A stretch of 62,531 bases of DNA from an uncultured Lachnospiraceae bacterium. Lineage in GTDB: Bacteria; Bacillota; Clostridia; Lachnospirales; Lachnospiraceae. The notes beneath the pieces are model-generated. The model was not told the origin of the DNA and ran no database searches. It saw only the letters and a list, made by a program, of their open reading frames with translations. Numbering within the stretch: the first letter of the stretch is position 1; each line of letters begins with the position of its first letter. The translations under genes and the position numbers were made by a program. The stretch spans positions 1 through 62,531 of the forward strand of contig CAJUOO010000008.1 in NCBI GenBank assembly GCA_910588535.1, in the 5' to 3' direction. Below are positions 53,550-62,105 of the stretch, one piece after another.

Positions 53550-55037
53550 TTAGCCAACCAGCTTATCAACAACCGCTCTCATACCATTTGCGCGGATATC
53601 TGCCACATAACCTGCCACTGTATCCACAAGCCCTTCTATCTTGCTCAGATCCTCGCCACCAAAAAACTTCGTATTGCTAAGGAATGCCTCTGCATACTCC
53701 TTTGGCTCCTTAGAGGAATTTTCCTTAAAGAAATCCAAAACGAACCTGTCATCGCGGATTACATACTCCTCGCCATTCCTCTCACCAATCAAGCAATATC
53801 CCCCATTAGCCTCTCCATCCTTCTGTGTCGCATAAAAGCACATCTCTGCCGCGAGAGAGAAGGTGAGATACTTGGGCAGCTTTCCAAACTTTTCTATATA
53901 TCCCAAGAAGGATGGCATACAGCGCGCCTCCCACTTAGAGATGGAATTTAGCGTAATATCAAGCAATCTGTGCTTAATATATGGATTACAAAAACGCTCT
54001 GTAACGGCTGCCGCAAACTCCTTGCACTCATCTGCCGGCAAAGACAAGGTAGGGATAACCTCATCTGCCAGAGTCTCCTCCATAAATTTGCGAATCACCT
54101 TATCATCCATAGACTGCTTTACCAGATCATTTCCTGCCAAGAAGGAAGTGGGAACAAAGGAAGTATGTGCTCCATTTAAAATGCGAACCTTCCTCTCCTT
54201 ATATGGGTGATGATCCTTGGTAAATACCACTGGCAGTCCCGCCTCATTAAATGGAAGCTCCTTCTTAAGCGCATCCAGATCCTTATCACTTTCAATAACC
54301 CAGAGACCAAAGATCTCTGCTGTATCAATCAGCTCATCCACATAGCCGAACTCCTTGCAAAGCTCCTCTGCTTCCTCTCTGGGATATCCCGGAACAATAC
54401 GATCTACCAATGTGCTGCAGAAAGAACACGCATCTTCGAGCCATGTCTTAAATGCATCACCCAAATTCCATGTATCTGCAAACTTCATCACACACTTTTT
54501 CAGCTCGATTCCATTATCAGCGATCAGCTCACATGGAATCATAACAATTCCCTTGTCAGCCGCTCCATGATAATGCTGGAATCTCTCATACAATAGCTTT
54601 GTCAGCTTTCCGGGATAGGTCTTTGGAGGACAAGCGTTAAAATCATCTGTCTCATCAAATACGATGCCTGCCTCCGTTGTATTTGATACGACAAAGCGAA
54701 CGGAATCCATCTTCGCATAGGACATAAACTTATCATACTCTTCAATGGCTGCCACCGCGTCCACCACGGATGTGATAATGCGCGTTTCCTTCTTTGGTGC
54801 ACCATTCTCAATGCCGCGAAGCTGCAGGGTATACTGACACTCCTGCTTGTGAAAACGGTCAAGATTTCCAAATTCAATTGGTTTAATAATTACTACACCG
54901 CCGTTAAAATCCGTCTTTTCATTGGTTACATCAAACATGTAATCCACGAAGGCACGAAGGAAATTTCCTTCCCCAAACTGAAGTACCTTTACTGGTCTGT
55001 CTGCTGCGTTAGAGATCTTCTTACTTAATGTTTCCAT
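53550..55037 (-). CDS. uxaB: Altronate oxidoreductase (tagaturonate reductase) UxaB
   Basis: This 495-residue NAD-dependent mannitol-dehydrogenase-family enzyme reduces D-tagaturonate to D-altronate. The N-terminal Rossmann region contains VLQFGEGNFLRAFVDYMF. The conserved KVRILNGAHTSFVPTSFLAG is near residue 280, with a catalytic-type lysine. It is the first gene of the minus-strand galacturonate operon. Its promoter (55155-55183) is followed by a LacI-type operator (55135-55148). The family also contains fructuronate reductase UxuB, but the UxaA and UxaC partners favour tagaturonate reductase. Confidence 0.92.
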   Translation of the reverse strand: METLSKKISNAADRPVKVLQFGEGNFLRAFVDYMFDVTNEKTDFNGGVVIIKPIEFGNLDRFHKQECQYTLQLRGIENGAPKKETRIITSVVDAVAAIEEYDKFMSYAKMDSVRFVVSNTTEAGIVFDETDDFNACPPKTYPGKLTKLLYERFQHYHGAADKGIVMIPCELIADNGIELKKCVMKFADTWNLGDAFKTWLEDACSFCSTLVDRIVPGYPREEAEELCKEFGYVDELIDTAEIFGLWVIESDKDLDALKKELPFNEAGLPVVFTKDHHPYKERKVRILNGAHTSFVPTSFLAGNDLVKQSMDDKVIRKFMEETLADEVIPTLSLPADECKEFAAAVTERFCNPYIKHRLLDITLNSISKWEARCMPSFLGYIEKFGKLPKYLTFSLAAEMCFYATQKDGEANGGYCLIGERNGEEYVIRDDRFVLDFFKENSSKEPKEYAEAFLSNTKFFGGEDLSKIEGLVDTVAGYVADIRANGMRAVVDKLVG

Positions 55038-55134
55038 CCTTTGTCACCTCATCCATTATTTGGGCTGCATTTCGTCGAATGAAACTGCAGCATATTTTAA
55101 TATCTACTTACATGGCATTATTTACACGAGCACA

Positions 55135-55148
55135 TGTAAGTGCTTACA
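55135..55148. promoter_or_regulatory. LacI-family operator controlling uxaB
   Basis: TGTAAGTGCTTACA is a near-perfect palindrome that starts just downstream of the uxaB -10 box. Regulator binding here would block transcription start. The same half-sites occur at 55361-55374. Confidence 0.8.
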
Positions 55149-55154
55149 TTCACT

Positions 55155-55183
55155 ATTTTACATAAAAACTATACAGAAGTCAA
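55155..55183 (-). promoter_or_regulatory. Promoter of the uxaB-uxaA-eda-kdgK operon
   Basis: On the minus strand TTGACT (55183-55178) and TAAAAT (55160-55155) are 17 bp apart. The transcript should start near 55148, inside the operator. Confidence 0.75.
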
Positions 55184-55320
55184 TTCCATTTTAATATATT
55201 TTACCAAAATATTATAATCTATTTTCTACTTATTTGATTCATACATATACTTTCTAAACGTATTCTTTCCTTTGTATAGTTAAATATTTATCATTCTTTC
55301 ACTTTTAAGCAAAGTTTTTA

Positions 55321-55349
55321 TTGCCAATCTTTCTTTTTCATAGTATAAT
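55321..55349 (+). promoter_or_regulatory. Promoter of the LacI regulator and uxaC
   Basis: TTGCCA (55321-55326) and TATAAT (55344-55349) are 17 bp apart. The operator at 55361-55374 lies around the transcript start, which predicts autoregulation. Confidence 0.8.
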
Positions 55350-55360
55350 TCTCTTAGATG

Positions 55361-55374
55361 TGTAAGCGCTTACA
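55361..55374. promoter_or_regulatory. LacI-family operator controlling the regulator and uxaC
   Basis: TGTAAGCGCTTACA is a perfect 14-bp palindrome. It is the mirror partner of 55135-55148, with the two sites 226 bp centre to centre, so looping between them is conceivable. Confidence 0.85.
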
Positions 55375-55431
55375 ACCGCCGCGCAGACCTTACCCCGAAC
55401 AGTTATGCAGGATAGTAAAGGAGTGACAGAT

Positions 55432-56433
55432 GTGAACATTTATGATGTATCGGAAAAAGCAGGCGTTTCCATCGCTACCGTCTCCCGCGTGCTGAACGGC
55501 AACCCGAATGTCAGCGAGCAGACCAAGAATAAAGTCCTCGCTGTTATGGAGGAGCTCGGCTACACGCCGAATATTTTTGCCAGAGGTCTTGGGCTTAACA
55601 CTATGAAAACCATCGGCATTATGTGTACAGACTCCTCTGACATCTATCTGGCCAACGCTGTATATTATACAGAACATGAACTTCGCAGCCATGACTATGA
55701 CAGTATCTTGTGTTGTACCGGCTATGATTTGGAAAATAAAAAGAAATCATTGGAGCTTCTGCTCTCCAAGCGGGTAGATGCGATTATTATGGTTGGCTCT
55801 AAGTTCTTGGAGCCCAAATTGGAGGATAATGCGTATATTATTGCCGCCTCCGCCCAGCTCCCCATCATGTTAGTCAATGGTTTTTTGGAGGGAGAGAATA
55901 TCTTTTGTACATTATGTGATGATTTTCACGCCATATATGGCATTACAGATAAGCTGATACAAAGTGGCAGGCAAAGCCTTCTCTATCTATATACCAGCAA
56001 TTCCTACAGCGGTGCTCGCAAAAGGGAAGGGTATCTCGCCGCTCTCTCTCACAACAGCATGCCTGTGCGAGATCAATACATGCAGATGTGCAAAAAAGAT
56101 ATAAAAGACGCGAGAGACACAATCACACGCCTTTATCGGGATGGTATGCAGATTGACAGCGTGATAACCTCAGATGATTCTCTTGCCGTGGGGGCACTGA
56201 AATTTGCCCTTCACAACCATATCTCTGTTCCTGAGGATATCTGCATCGCTGGCTACAATAATTCTATTCTCGCCACCTGTGCTGAACCAGAGCTGACCTC
56301 GATCGACACCAAGGTTAAAGCACTCTGCGTCAACACAGTCAACACTTTGATGCGTATTTTTGACGGGTATAATGTCCCTTCTAGGACCATGATTTCCGCT
56401 GACATTATATACCGCAAAACCACAAATATTTAA
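55432..56433 (+). CDS. LacI-family regulator of the galacturonate genes
   Basis: This 333-residue regulator has the LacI helix-turn-helix IYDVSEKAGVSIATVSRVL at its N-terminus, the hinge that binds the minor groove, and a periplasmic-binding-like ligand domain (about 60-330). The start is a GTG at 55432: AAAGGAG at 55417-55423 is ideally spaced there, whereas the upstream ATG (55405) has no site. It lies between uxaB and uxaC, and the TGTAAGYGCTTACA operators fit it. The inducer is probably galacturonate or tagaturonate. Confidence 0.92.
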   Translation: MNIYDVSEKAGVSIATVSRVLNGNPNVSEQTKNKVLAVMEELGYTPNIFARGLGLNTMKTIGIMCTDSSDIYLANAVYYTEHELRSHDYDSILCCTGYDLENKKKSLELLLSKRVDAIIMVGSKFLEPKLEDNAYIIAASAQLPIMLVNGFLEGENIFCTLCDDFHAIYGITDKLIQSGRQSLLYLYTSNSYSGARKREGYLAALSHNSMPVRDQYMQMCKKDIKDARDTITRLYRDGMQIDSVITSDDSLAVGALKFALHNHISVPEDICIAGYNNSILATCAEPELTSIDTKVKALCVNTVNTLMRIFDGYNVPSRTMISADIIYRKTTNI

Positions 56434-56446
56434 GGAGGATTTACAC

Positions 56447-57859
56447 ATGAAACAATTTATGGACAAGGATTTCTTATTATCCACAGACACAGCAAAAACA
56501 TTATTTCACGATTATGCAGAAAAGATGCCAGTGCTTGATTATCACTGCCATATCAATCCACAGGAGATTGCGGAGGACAGAAAGTTTAACAATATCACAC
56601 AGGTTTGGCTGGGCGGAGATCACTATAAGTGGCGTGTAATGAGAAGCTGTGGCGTGGAGGAGCGCTATATCACCGGAGATGCACCTGACAGAGAAAAATT
56701 CCAGAAGTGGGCGGAATCCCTCTCCAAAGCAATTGGAAATCCTCTCTATCACTGGAGCCACTTGGAGCTTCAAAGATACTTTGGCTATATGGGCGCTCTA
56801 AACGGCGACACAGCGGAAGAAGTGTGGAATTTGTGCAATGCGAAACTTCAAGAAGATAGCATGAGCGTGAGAAATATTATACGCCAGTCCAATGTCACAC
56901 TGATCTGCACCACAGACGATCCGGCTGATACTCTAGAGTGGCACAAAAAGATCGCTGAGGATGACAGCTTTGATGTACAGGTGCTCCCTGCATGGCGCCC
57001 AGATAAAGCCATGAATATCGAGAAACCAGATTACACCGATTATCTCGCCAAGCTTGCATCGGCTGCAGGCATGACAGAGATCCGCACATTTGCCGCTCTG
57101 AAGGATGCTCTTAAAAACCGCATGGATTTCTTTGCATCCATGGGCTGCTGTGTATCAGATCATGCATTGAATTATGTTATGTACAATCCTGCTTCTGAGG
57201 AAGAGCTGGAAGCCATCTTTGCAAAACGCATGTCCGGCGGCAGTGTATCCCATGAAGAACAATTAAAGTTTAAGACAGCATTTATGATCTTTGTGGGCAA
57301 GGAATATCACAAACGTGACTGGATTATGCAGCTTCACTATGGCTGTAAGCGCGACAACAATATTTTCCGCTTTAACCAGCTCGGACCAGATACCGGCTTT
57401 GATTGCATCGACAACTACGCTCCTTCTGCTTCCATGGCTGATTTCTTAAATGCCCTGAACGCGACCGACGAGCTGCCAAAAACCGTACTGTACTCCCTGA
57501 ATCCGAATGATAATGCTTCCATAGGAACGATTATTGGCTGCTTCCAGTCCCCTGATGCCATCGGCAAGATTCAGCAGGGCTCCGCATGGTGGTTCAACGA
57601 TCACAAGCTTGGTATGACAGAGCAGATGACAACTCTGGCAAACTTAGGTGTACTTGGCAATTTCATTGGTATGCTGACAGACTCCAGAAGCTTTTTGTCC
57701 TACACCAGACATGAATATTTTAGAAGAATACTCTGCGATATCATTGGAGGCTGGGTAGAAAATGGGGAATATCCCAATGACCAGAAAACATTAAAAGAGA
57801 TTATAGAAGGCATTTCTTACAATAATGCAGTAAGATACTTTGACTTTAAAAATCTTTAA
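56447..57859 (+). CDS. uxaC: Uronate isomerase UxaC
   Basis: This 470-residue amidohydrolase-superfamily enzyme interconverts D-galacturonate and D-tagaturonate (also D-glucuronate and D-fructuronate). The N-terminal metal-site motif is DYHCHINPQEIAED (near 30) and the late GMLTDSRSFLSYTRHEYFRR holds conserved substrate residues. It is 13 bp after the regulator with AGGAGG and is the entry step of the pathway encoded here. No uronate transporter is in the window. Confidence 0.95.
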   Translation: MKQFMDKDFLLSTDTAKTLFHDYAEKMPVLDYHCHINPQEIAEDRKFNNITQVWLGGDHYKWRVMRSCGVEERYITGDAPDREKFQKWAESLSKAIGNPLYHWSHLELQRYFGYMGALNGDTAEEVWNLCNAKLQEDSMSVRNIIRQSNVTLICTTDDPADTLEWHKKIAEDDSFDVQVLPAWRPDKAMNIEKPDYTDYLAKLASAAGMTEIRTFAALKDALKNRMDFFASMGCCVSDHALNYVMYNPASEEELEAIFAKRMSGGSVSHEEQLKFKTAFMIFVGKEYHKRDWIMQLHYGCKRDNNIFRFNQLGPDTGFDCIDNYAPSASMADFLNALNATDELPKTVLYSLNPNDNASIGTIIGCFQSPDAIGKIQQGSAWWFNDHKLGMTEQMTTLANLGVLGNFIGMLTDSRSFLSYTRHEYFRRILCDIIGGWVENGEYPNDQKTLKEIIEGISYNNAVRYFDFKNL

Positions 57860-57925
57860 TTCTATTTATCGAATCAGACTACACATAGTAATTGATTTAC
57901 TCTGAGGCTATAAGCCTCTGTTATG

Positions 57926-57958
57926 GCCAGCGTCTAAAGGCGCTGGCTTTCACTTTTC
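57926..57958 (+). terminator. Terminator after uxaC
   Basis: GCCAGCG pairs with CGCTGGC, followed by TTTCACTTTT. A second small stem (GAGGC ... GCCTC) lies just upstream. Confidence 0.8.
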
Positions 57959-58017
57959 GTTCTAACGCAAGCAGTTGACGAGAAAGATACAGATCAGAAA
58001 AGTTATCTATCTTCATA

Positions 58018-58968
58018 CTAAAGCTCTGACCAATGCTCTGTCAGCCATAGCACCTCATCTCGAAAACGCACAATCTTTTCTACTGCTCCTTGAAACAAGA
58101 AAAGATGAATCCACCATGGCGCCTCTATGCACCATGTAATCTTCAGCGCATCTTTGATATCCTTCGCCGTTAATGGTTCGTATTCTGAATATCCTTCCAT
58201 AAACGCATGTACCTTCTCTACATCAAGCACTCCATCCTTCCACGCAAAGGAAAGCAGCGCTCGACCTATATCATGTCGGACAAATCCATATTGATTCCGA
58301 TCAAAATCTACGACGGCCGCCACTCCTTCATTGTGAAACAAAATATTATCCCAAGAAAAATCCTCATGTCCTATGCCCTTTGAAAGATTTTCAAAAAAAT
58401 CTACCGTTAGACTTTTCAAAACTGTCTCCTGACCAAGCACAGCCTTCCTATAGCCCTCCGGCAAATCATCCTCCTCTAATTTCTTTACACCATCATTAAA
58501 ATGCTTCCACAGAGAATCAAGCACCTGTTTTCCCTTGATCGGAAACCCTCTCACTCCCTCCACAGGCAGCGTCCCAAACGCACTATGCATCTTCCCACAC
58601 ACGGATCCAAGATCTCTTATCTGCTGTTTCGTGATTGTCTCGCTGTTCCTTACACTCCCAGAGCAGAAGCTCATCACCATATAAACAGTATGATCCTCCA
58701 ATGTACGAAGAGCATTACATTCATATGGAATAATATGTGGACAAGGCACCCCACATTTTTCAATTATCATCTGGCGCTGCATAGCTTCTTCAAGTTCTAA
58801 AATCTTTCTGTCATTATAGCGCTTCAAGCTAAACTCTTTTATAAGATAGGTAGCTTGCCCACTATTTACCTGCCATTTTCGGTTTAGCCACCCTCCTGAA
58901 ACTGGCGTCGCTCTCTCACAGATAATTCCATAGCTGTTTTCCAAGTCCTCCCTAATCTTCTGCTCCAT
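58018..58968 (-). CDS. Phosphotransferase of the aminoglycoside phosphotransferase (APH) fold
   Basis: This 316-residue kinase-like protein has the Brenner motif GHEDFSWDNILFH near residue 205 and the metal aspartate motif AAVVDFDRNQYG near 228. The N-terminal lobe (about 15-110) has YLIKEFSLKRYN with the conserved lysine. It is close to CotS/homoserine kinase-like members that phosphorylate small alcohols. No antibiotic role can be inferred. It lies 21 bp after the feoA-feoB genes and the small cysteine-rich gene. Confidence 0.85.
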   Translation of the reverse strand: MEQKIREDLENSYGIICERATPVSGGWLNRKWQVNSGQATYLIKEFSLKRYNDRKILELEEAMQRQMIIEKCGVPCPHIIPYECNALRTLEDHTVYMVMSFCSGSVRNSETITKQQIRDLGSVCGKMHSAFGTLPVEGVRGFPIKGKQVLDSLWKHFNDGVKKLEEDDLPEGYRKAVLGQETVLKSLTVDFFENLSKGIGHEDFSWDNILFHNEGVAAVVDFDRNQYGFVRHDIGRALLSFAWKDGVLDVEKVHAFMEGYSEYEPLTAKDIKDALKITWCIEAPWWIHLFLFQGAVEKIVRFRDEVLWLTEHWSEL

Positions 58969-58989
58969 ACAATATCCTCTTTTCCTTCT

Positions 58990-59127
58990 CTATTCTTTGC
59001 AGGATCTCTTTCCTGTACAGCCACTGCAATTTCCACAACAGCGATGATTTTTTAGATCCTTCACATATTTTCTTGCCGCCACAACCACAGCAAGACATAA
59101 AAGCCCTCCTATCAATATAGTAGCCAT
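58990..59127 (-). CDS. FeoB-associated cysteine-rich small membrane protein
   Basis: This 45-residue protein has one hydrophobic segment at the N-terminus (ATILIGGLLCLAVVVAARK) and a cysteine-rich tail (HRCCGNCSGCTGKRSCKE, four to five cysteines). These small proteins follow feoB in many Firmicutes and may bind iron or help FeoB. The start is fixed by the TAATG overlap with the feoB stop codon. A longer frame to 59214 is a shadow of feoB. Confidence 0.85.
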   Translation of the reverse strand: MATILIGGLLCLAVVVAARKYVKDLKNHRCCGNCSGCTGKRSCKE

Positions 59128-61127
59128 TAAAAGAATATCCCTCCTATCTGATACACCAACACCGCCATCAGCCACGCAAATAAAAGCTGAAACAACAACA
59201 TACCAAGTGTCCACTTAACAGAATGTGTCTCCTTCTTAATTGTGGCGATCGTGGCGACACAAGGAGTGTAGAGAAGACAAAAAATCATCAATGCATACGC
59301 ATTGAGACTTGTAAAGCCCACACTGCCAAGAATAGAAGAAAGCTGTGTCATTCCCGCCGCAGAATTAATGTTTCCAATACCAAATAATACAGAAAAGCTA
59401 GATACCACAACCTCCTTGGCAGATATACCAGAAATCAAAGCCACACCTATCTGCCACATGCCAAGCCCTGCCGGCCTAAGCACTGGCTCCAATATCCTGC
59501 CAATCCCTGCACCAAAGCTCTCCGATACCTGTTCTGTCATTCCATGTATATTAAAATTCAGCAAAAACCATAGGATAATGGATGCAATAAATATCGTTGT
59601 GCCCGCCTTCGTCAGATAATCCTTTACCTTCTCCCAGACATAGATCGCTATAGTCCTCACATTCGGACTCTTATACTCTGGAAGCTCAATCAACAATGTT
59701 CCTTCTGCCCGCTCTTTGTCTAGGCGGCTAAGCACCAGAGCAATACCAATAGCTGCAAGCACTCCGGCAAGATACAAAGAATATGCGGCAAGCATCGCAT
59801 ATTTTCCAAAGAACATATCTGCAAACAAGACATAGATTGGCAGTCTCGCCGAGCAGGACATAAACGGCGTGATGAATATTGTTCTTCTTCTGTCCTTCTC
59901 CTTTTCCAGAGCTCTCGTCGCCATAACTGCTGGAACCGTACATCCAAAACCAAGCACCATTGGGAGAAATGCCTTGCCAGACAATCCTAGCATACTCATA
60001 ATCCCATCCATAATATAGGCAACTCTCGCCATATAACCACTATCCTCCAAGAAGGCGAGCGCCAGAAATAAGATAAAAATATTCGGCAAAAAAGTTAGAA
60101 TACCGCCGACACCTGCGATAATTCCATCCACAAGCAGCGACCTCATCCACTCTGCAACACCAAGACGTAGTAGCCCAGAAGACACTGCCCCTGAAAAGAT
60201 CTCCAATCCTGCTTCAAAATACCCCTTTAAAAAATCACCCACCGTAAAGGTCATAAAAAACACCAGCGCCATGATTCCCAGAAAAATCGGCACTCCCCAC
60301 ACAGGATGAGTCAAAAGCTGATCCACCTTATCGGTTGCCAGCGCTTTGCTGTCCTTATGAAAAAGAGTATCCTCCATAATCTCATCTATGTAATTATATT
60401 TTTGGTGGATAATCTGCTTCTCATAATTGATTTCCTTGGACACAGCCGCTTTTGGATAATACTGAATGATCTCCTCATCCTGCTCCAGCAGCTTAATCGC
60501 ATACCATCGGCTGTGCGTCAGCTCGCCATAATGAGCCTTGAGAGCTGACTCTATTCGCGTGATCTCCTCCTCAAGCTCCGTCTCATAATGAACCACTCTG
60601 CCTCCCACACCCTCCTCATAATGGTGAAGCACCGCGTGAAGAAGAACGTCCAATCCGCTGCGCTTTCGCGCCGAAACTGGAACCACAGGTATTCCGCCAA
60701 GCATCTCAGGAAGACGGTGCAGATCGATCTCCATCCCTCTCTCCTCCACAATATCCATCATATTAAGAGCCAAAATCACCGGCTTTCCCATCTCCAAAAG
60801 CTGTAACGTCAGATATAGATTTCGCTCCAAAGAGGATGCATCCACCACATTGACAATCACATCAATATTCTCTTCCATAATACATTTTCTTGAAACCTTC
60901 TCCTCAATCGAGTAGGAAGTCAAGCTGTAGATACCGGGAAGATCGATTAGCCTCAGTGTCCTGCCCTTGTAGACTGTACTTCCCTCCACACGCTCCACCG
61001 TGACACCCGGCCAGTTGGCAACCTTGAGATTCGCTCCTGTAAATGCATTAAACAATGTTGTTTTACCGCAATTTGGATTTCCAATAAAGCCTACGGTAAG
61101 CTCCTTTTCCTTTGTATGATTAGGCAT
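59127..61127 (-). CDS. feoB: Ferrous iron transport protein FeoB
   Basis: This 666-residue ferrous iron transporter has an N-terminal G domain with GNPNCGKTTLFNAFTGAN (P-loop), DLPGIYSLTSYS and LNMMD. About eleven transmembrane segments follow, with the two Gate motifs (the first near 370-400, LEDSGYMARVAYIMDGI). The gene overlaps feoA; the ATG at 61127 has GAGG 9 bp upstream, and the earlier ATG (61133) is also possible. The promoter of the operon lies upstream of feoA. It imports Fe(II) under anaerobic conditions. Confidence 0.96.
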   Translation of the reverse strand: MPNHTKEKELTVGFIGNPNCGKTTLFNAFTGANLKVANWPGVTVERVEGSTVYKGRTLRLIDLPGIYSLTSYSIEEKVSRKCIMEENIDVIVNVVDASSLERNLYLTLQLLEMGKPVILALNMMDIVEERGMEIDLHRLPEMLGGIPVVPVSARKRSGLDVLLHAVLHHYEEGVGGRVVHYETELEEEITRIESALKAHYGELTHSRWYAIKLLEQDEEIIQYYPKAAVSKEINYEKQIIHQKYNYIDEIMEDTLFHKDSKALATDKVDQLLTHPVWGVPIFLGIMALVFFMTFTVGDFLKGYFEAGLEIFSGAVSSGLLRLGVAEWMRSLLVDGIIAGVGGILTFLPNIFILFLALAFLEDSGYMARVAYIMDGIMSMLGLSGKAFLPMVLGFGCTVPAVMATRALEKEKDRRRTIFITPFMSCSARLPIYVLFADMFFGKYAMLAAYSLYLAGVLAAIGIALVLSRLDKERAEGTLLIELPEYKSPNVRTIAIYVWEKVKDYLTKAGTTIFIASIILWFLLNFNIHGMTEQVSESFGAGIGRILEPVLRPAGLGMWQIGVALISGISAKEVVVSSFSVLFGIGNINSAAGMTQLSSILGSVGFTSLNAYALMIFCLLYTPCVATIATIKKETHSVKWTLGMLLFQLLFAWLMAVLVYQIGGIFF

Positions 61128-61356
61128 CCTCATTCACCTCTTCTACTTCAATTCCCTGTGCAATCCGCTTTCCAATGGCGAGCCTTGTCCCTCTCACTTT
61201 AATTATAAAAGCGCCGCCTCTTTTGCTGTTTTGAATCTGCAGCTTTGTCATTTCATTCAGCCCCAGCGCCTCCAGACGCCTTGTCATCGTATCCTGCTCA
61301 AGATGAATCCCCTTCACGATATACGCAGAACCGACTGTTCCCTCATATAATGTCAT
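61120..61356 (-). CDS. feoA: Ferrous iron transport protein FeoA
   Basis: This 78-residue SH3-like protein works with FeoB. It has the typical small-barrel pattern (TLYEGTVGSAYIVKGI, then LRLEALGLNEMTKLQI-like and RLAIGKRIAQGIEV). It is the first gene of the operon and ends inside the start of feoB. A GCAGGAGG site lies 7 bp before the ATG. Confidence 0.93.
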   Translation of the reverse strand: MTLYEGTVGSAYIVKGIHLEQDTMTRRLEALGLNEMTKLQIQNSKRGGAFIIKVRGTRLAIGKRIAQGIEVEEVNEDA

Positions 61357-61413
61357 ACCAGTGCCTCCTGCTGCTTTCTTTATGTATTCTTATGCATCAC
61401 TTTTGCTGCCTAT

Positions 61414-61442
61414 ATTCTATCATTAAAACCCCTAAAAAGCAA
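61414..61442 (-). promoter_or_regulatory. Promoter of the feo operon
   Basis: On the minus strand TTGCTT (61442-61437) and TAGAAT (61419-61414) are 17 bp apart. No clear Fur box was recognised. Confidence 0.6.
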
Positions 61443-61524
61443 TGTAGTAACAAATGACATAATGGGGAATATCTCTCAGAAACTATATCTTTAATTGAAA
61501 AGAGGATACAAGGGCATCTCTATA

Positions 61525-62105
61525 TCAAATTATGGTATAGTCTTCAGCGGATGGGGCGTAAATAATACCAATACTATTATAGTAAATATCAATCGGGTAT
61601 ATGGTCCTTCCATCTATGACATACTTTTTTGATACCATAATGTAATCAATAAACTCATTGACGATGGCAGGCGTAAGTTCCTTGATTTCCGTATAATGCC
61701 TGACTTTTTCCACAAATTCTGACACATTTGCGGCTTTGTCATTCTATATTTCGATGTCTGCTCCCTGCTGTAATTGTTCGTCACGCTGTAATACAGCTTT
61801 TCCCCGCAGTCAGCACAATAGAGTAATCCTGAAAAAATGCTGATTTCGCTTGTACGGTTTGGTCTACGTTTATGGCTCCTAAGCTCCTGCACAAGTTCCC
61901 AAGTTTCATTGTCAATGATGGCTTCGTGGGTATTTTCAAAGACTTTCCATTCTTCTTTCGGTCTGTGAATCTTAGCCTTATCTTTAATAGAACGTGTCGT
62001 GGAACGAAAATTAACCGCAAAGGCTGTTATACCTTTACGGTTTAGGGAGAGTTTATTTCTATTATGTAGAGATTTGGCTTCTACTTTTGAAGTGCAAAAC
62101 CCCAT
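61525..62105 (-). pseudogene. Decayed large serine recombinase (TnpX/TndX-like)
   Basis: The first part (from about 62020) matches the recombinase domain (STTRSIKDKAKIHRPKEE then HEAIIDNETWELVQELR) and the start of the zinc ribbon (LLYCADCGEKLYYS). After this the frame breaks, and the C-terminal DUF4368-like tail is in another frame (FVEKVRHYTEIKELTP ... VDIYYNS-like IDIYYNSIGI, 61725-61525). The catalytic N-terminal domain is missing. It is a relic of a mobile element, separate from the intact recombinase at 32.6 kb. Confidence 0.85.

Noticed and set aside
53550..55037. Fructuronate reductase UxuB as an alternative for UxaB
   Set aside because: The partner genes are UxaA (altronate dehydratase) and UxaC; no UxuA mannonate dehydratase is present.
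59127..59214. Longer N-terminus of the cysteine-rich small protein
   Set aside because: The extra residues overlap the feoB 3' end in another frame; the TAATG overlap gives a clear start.
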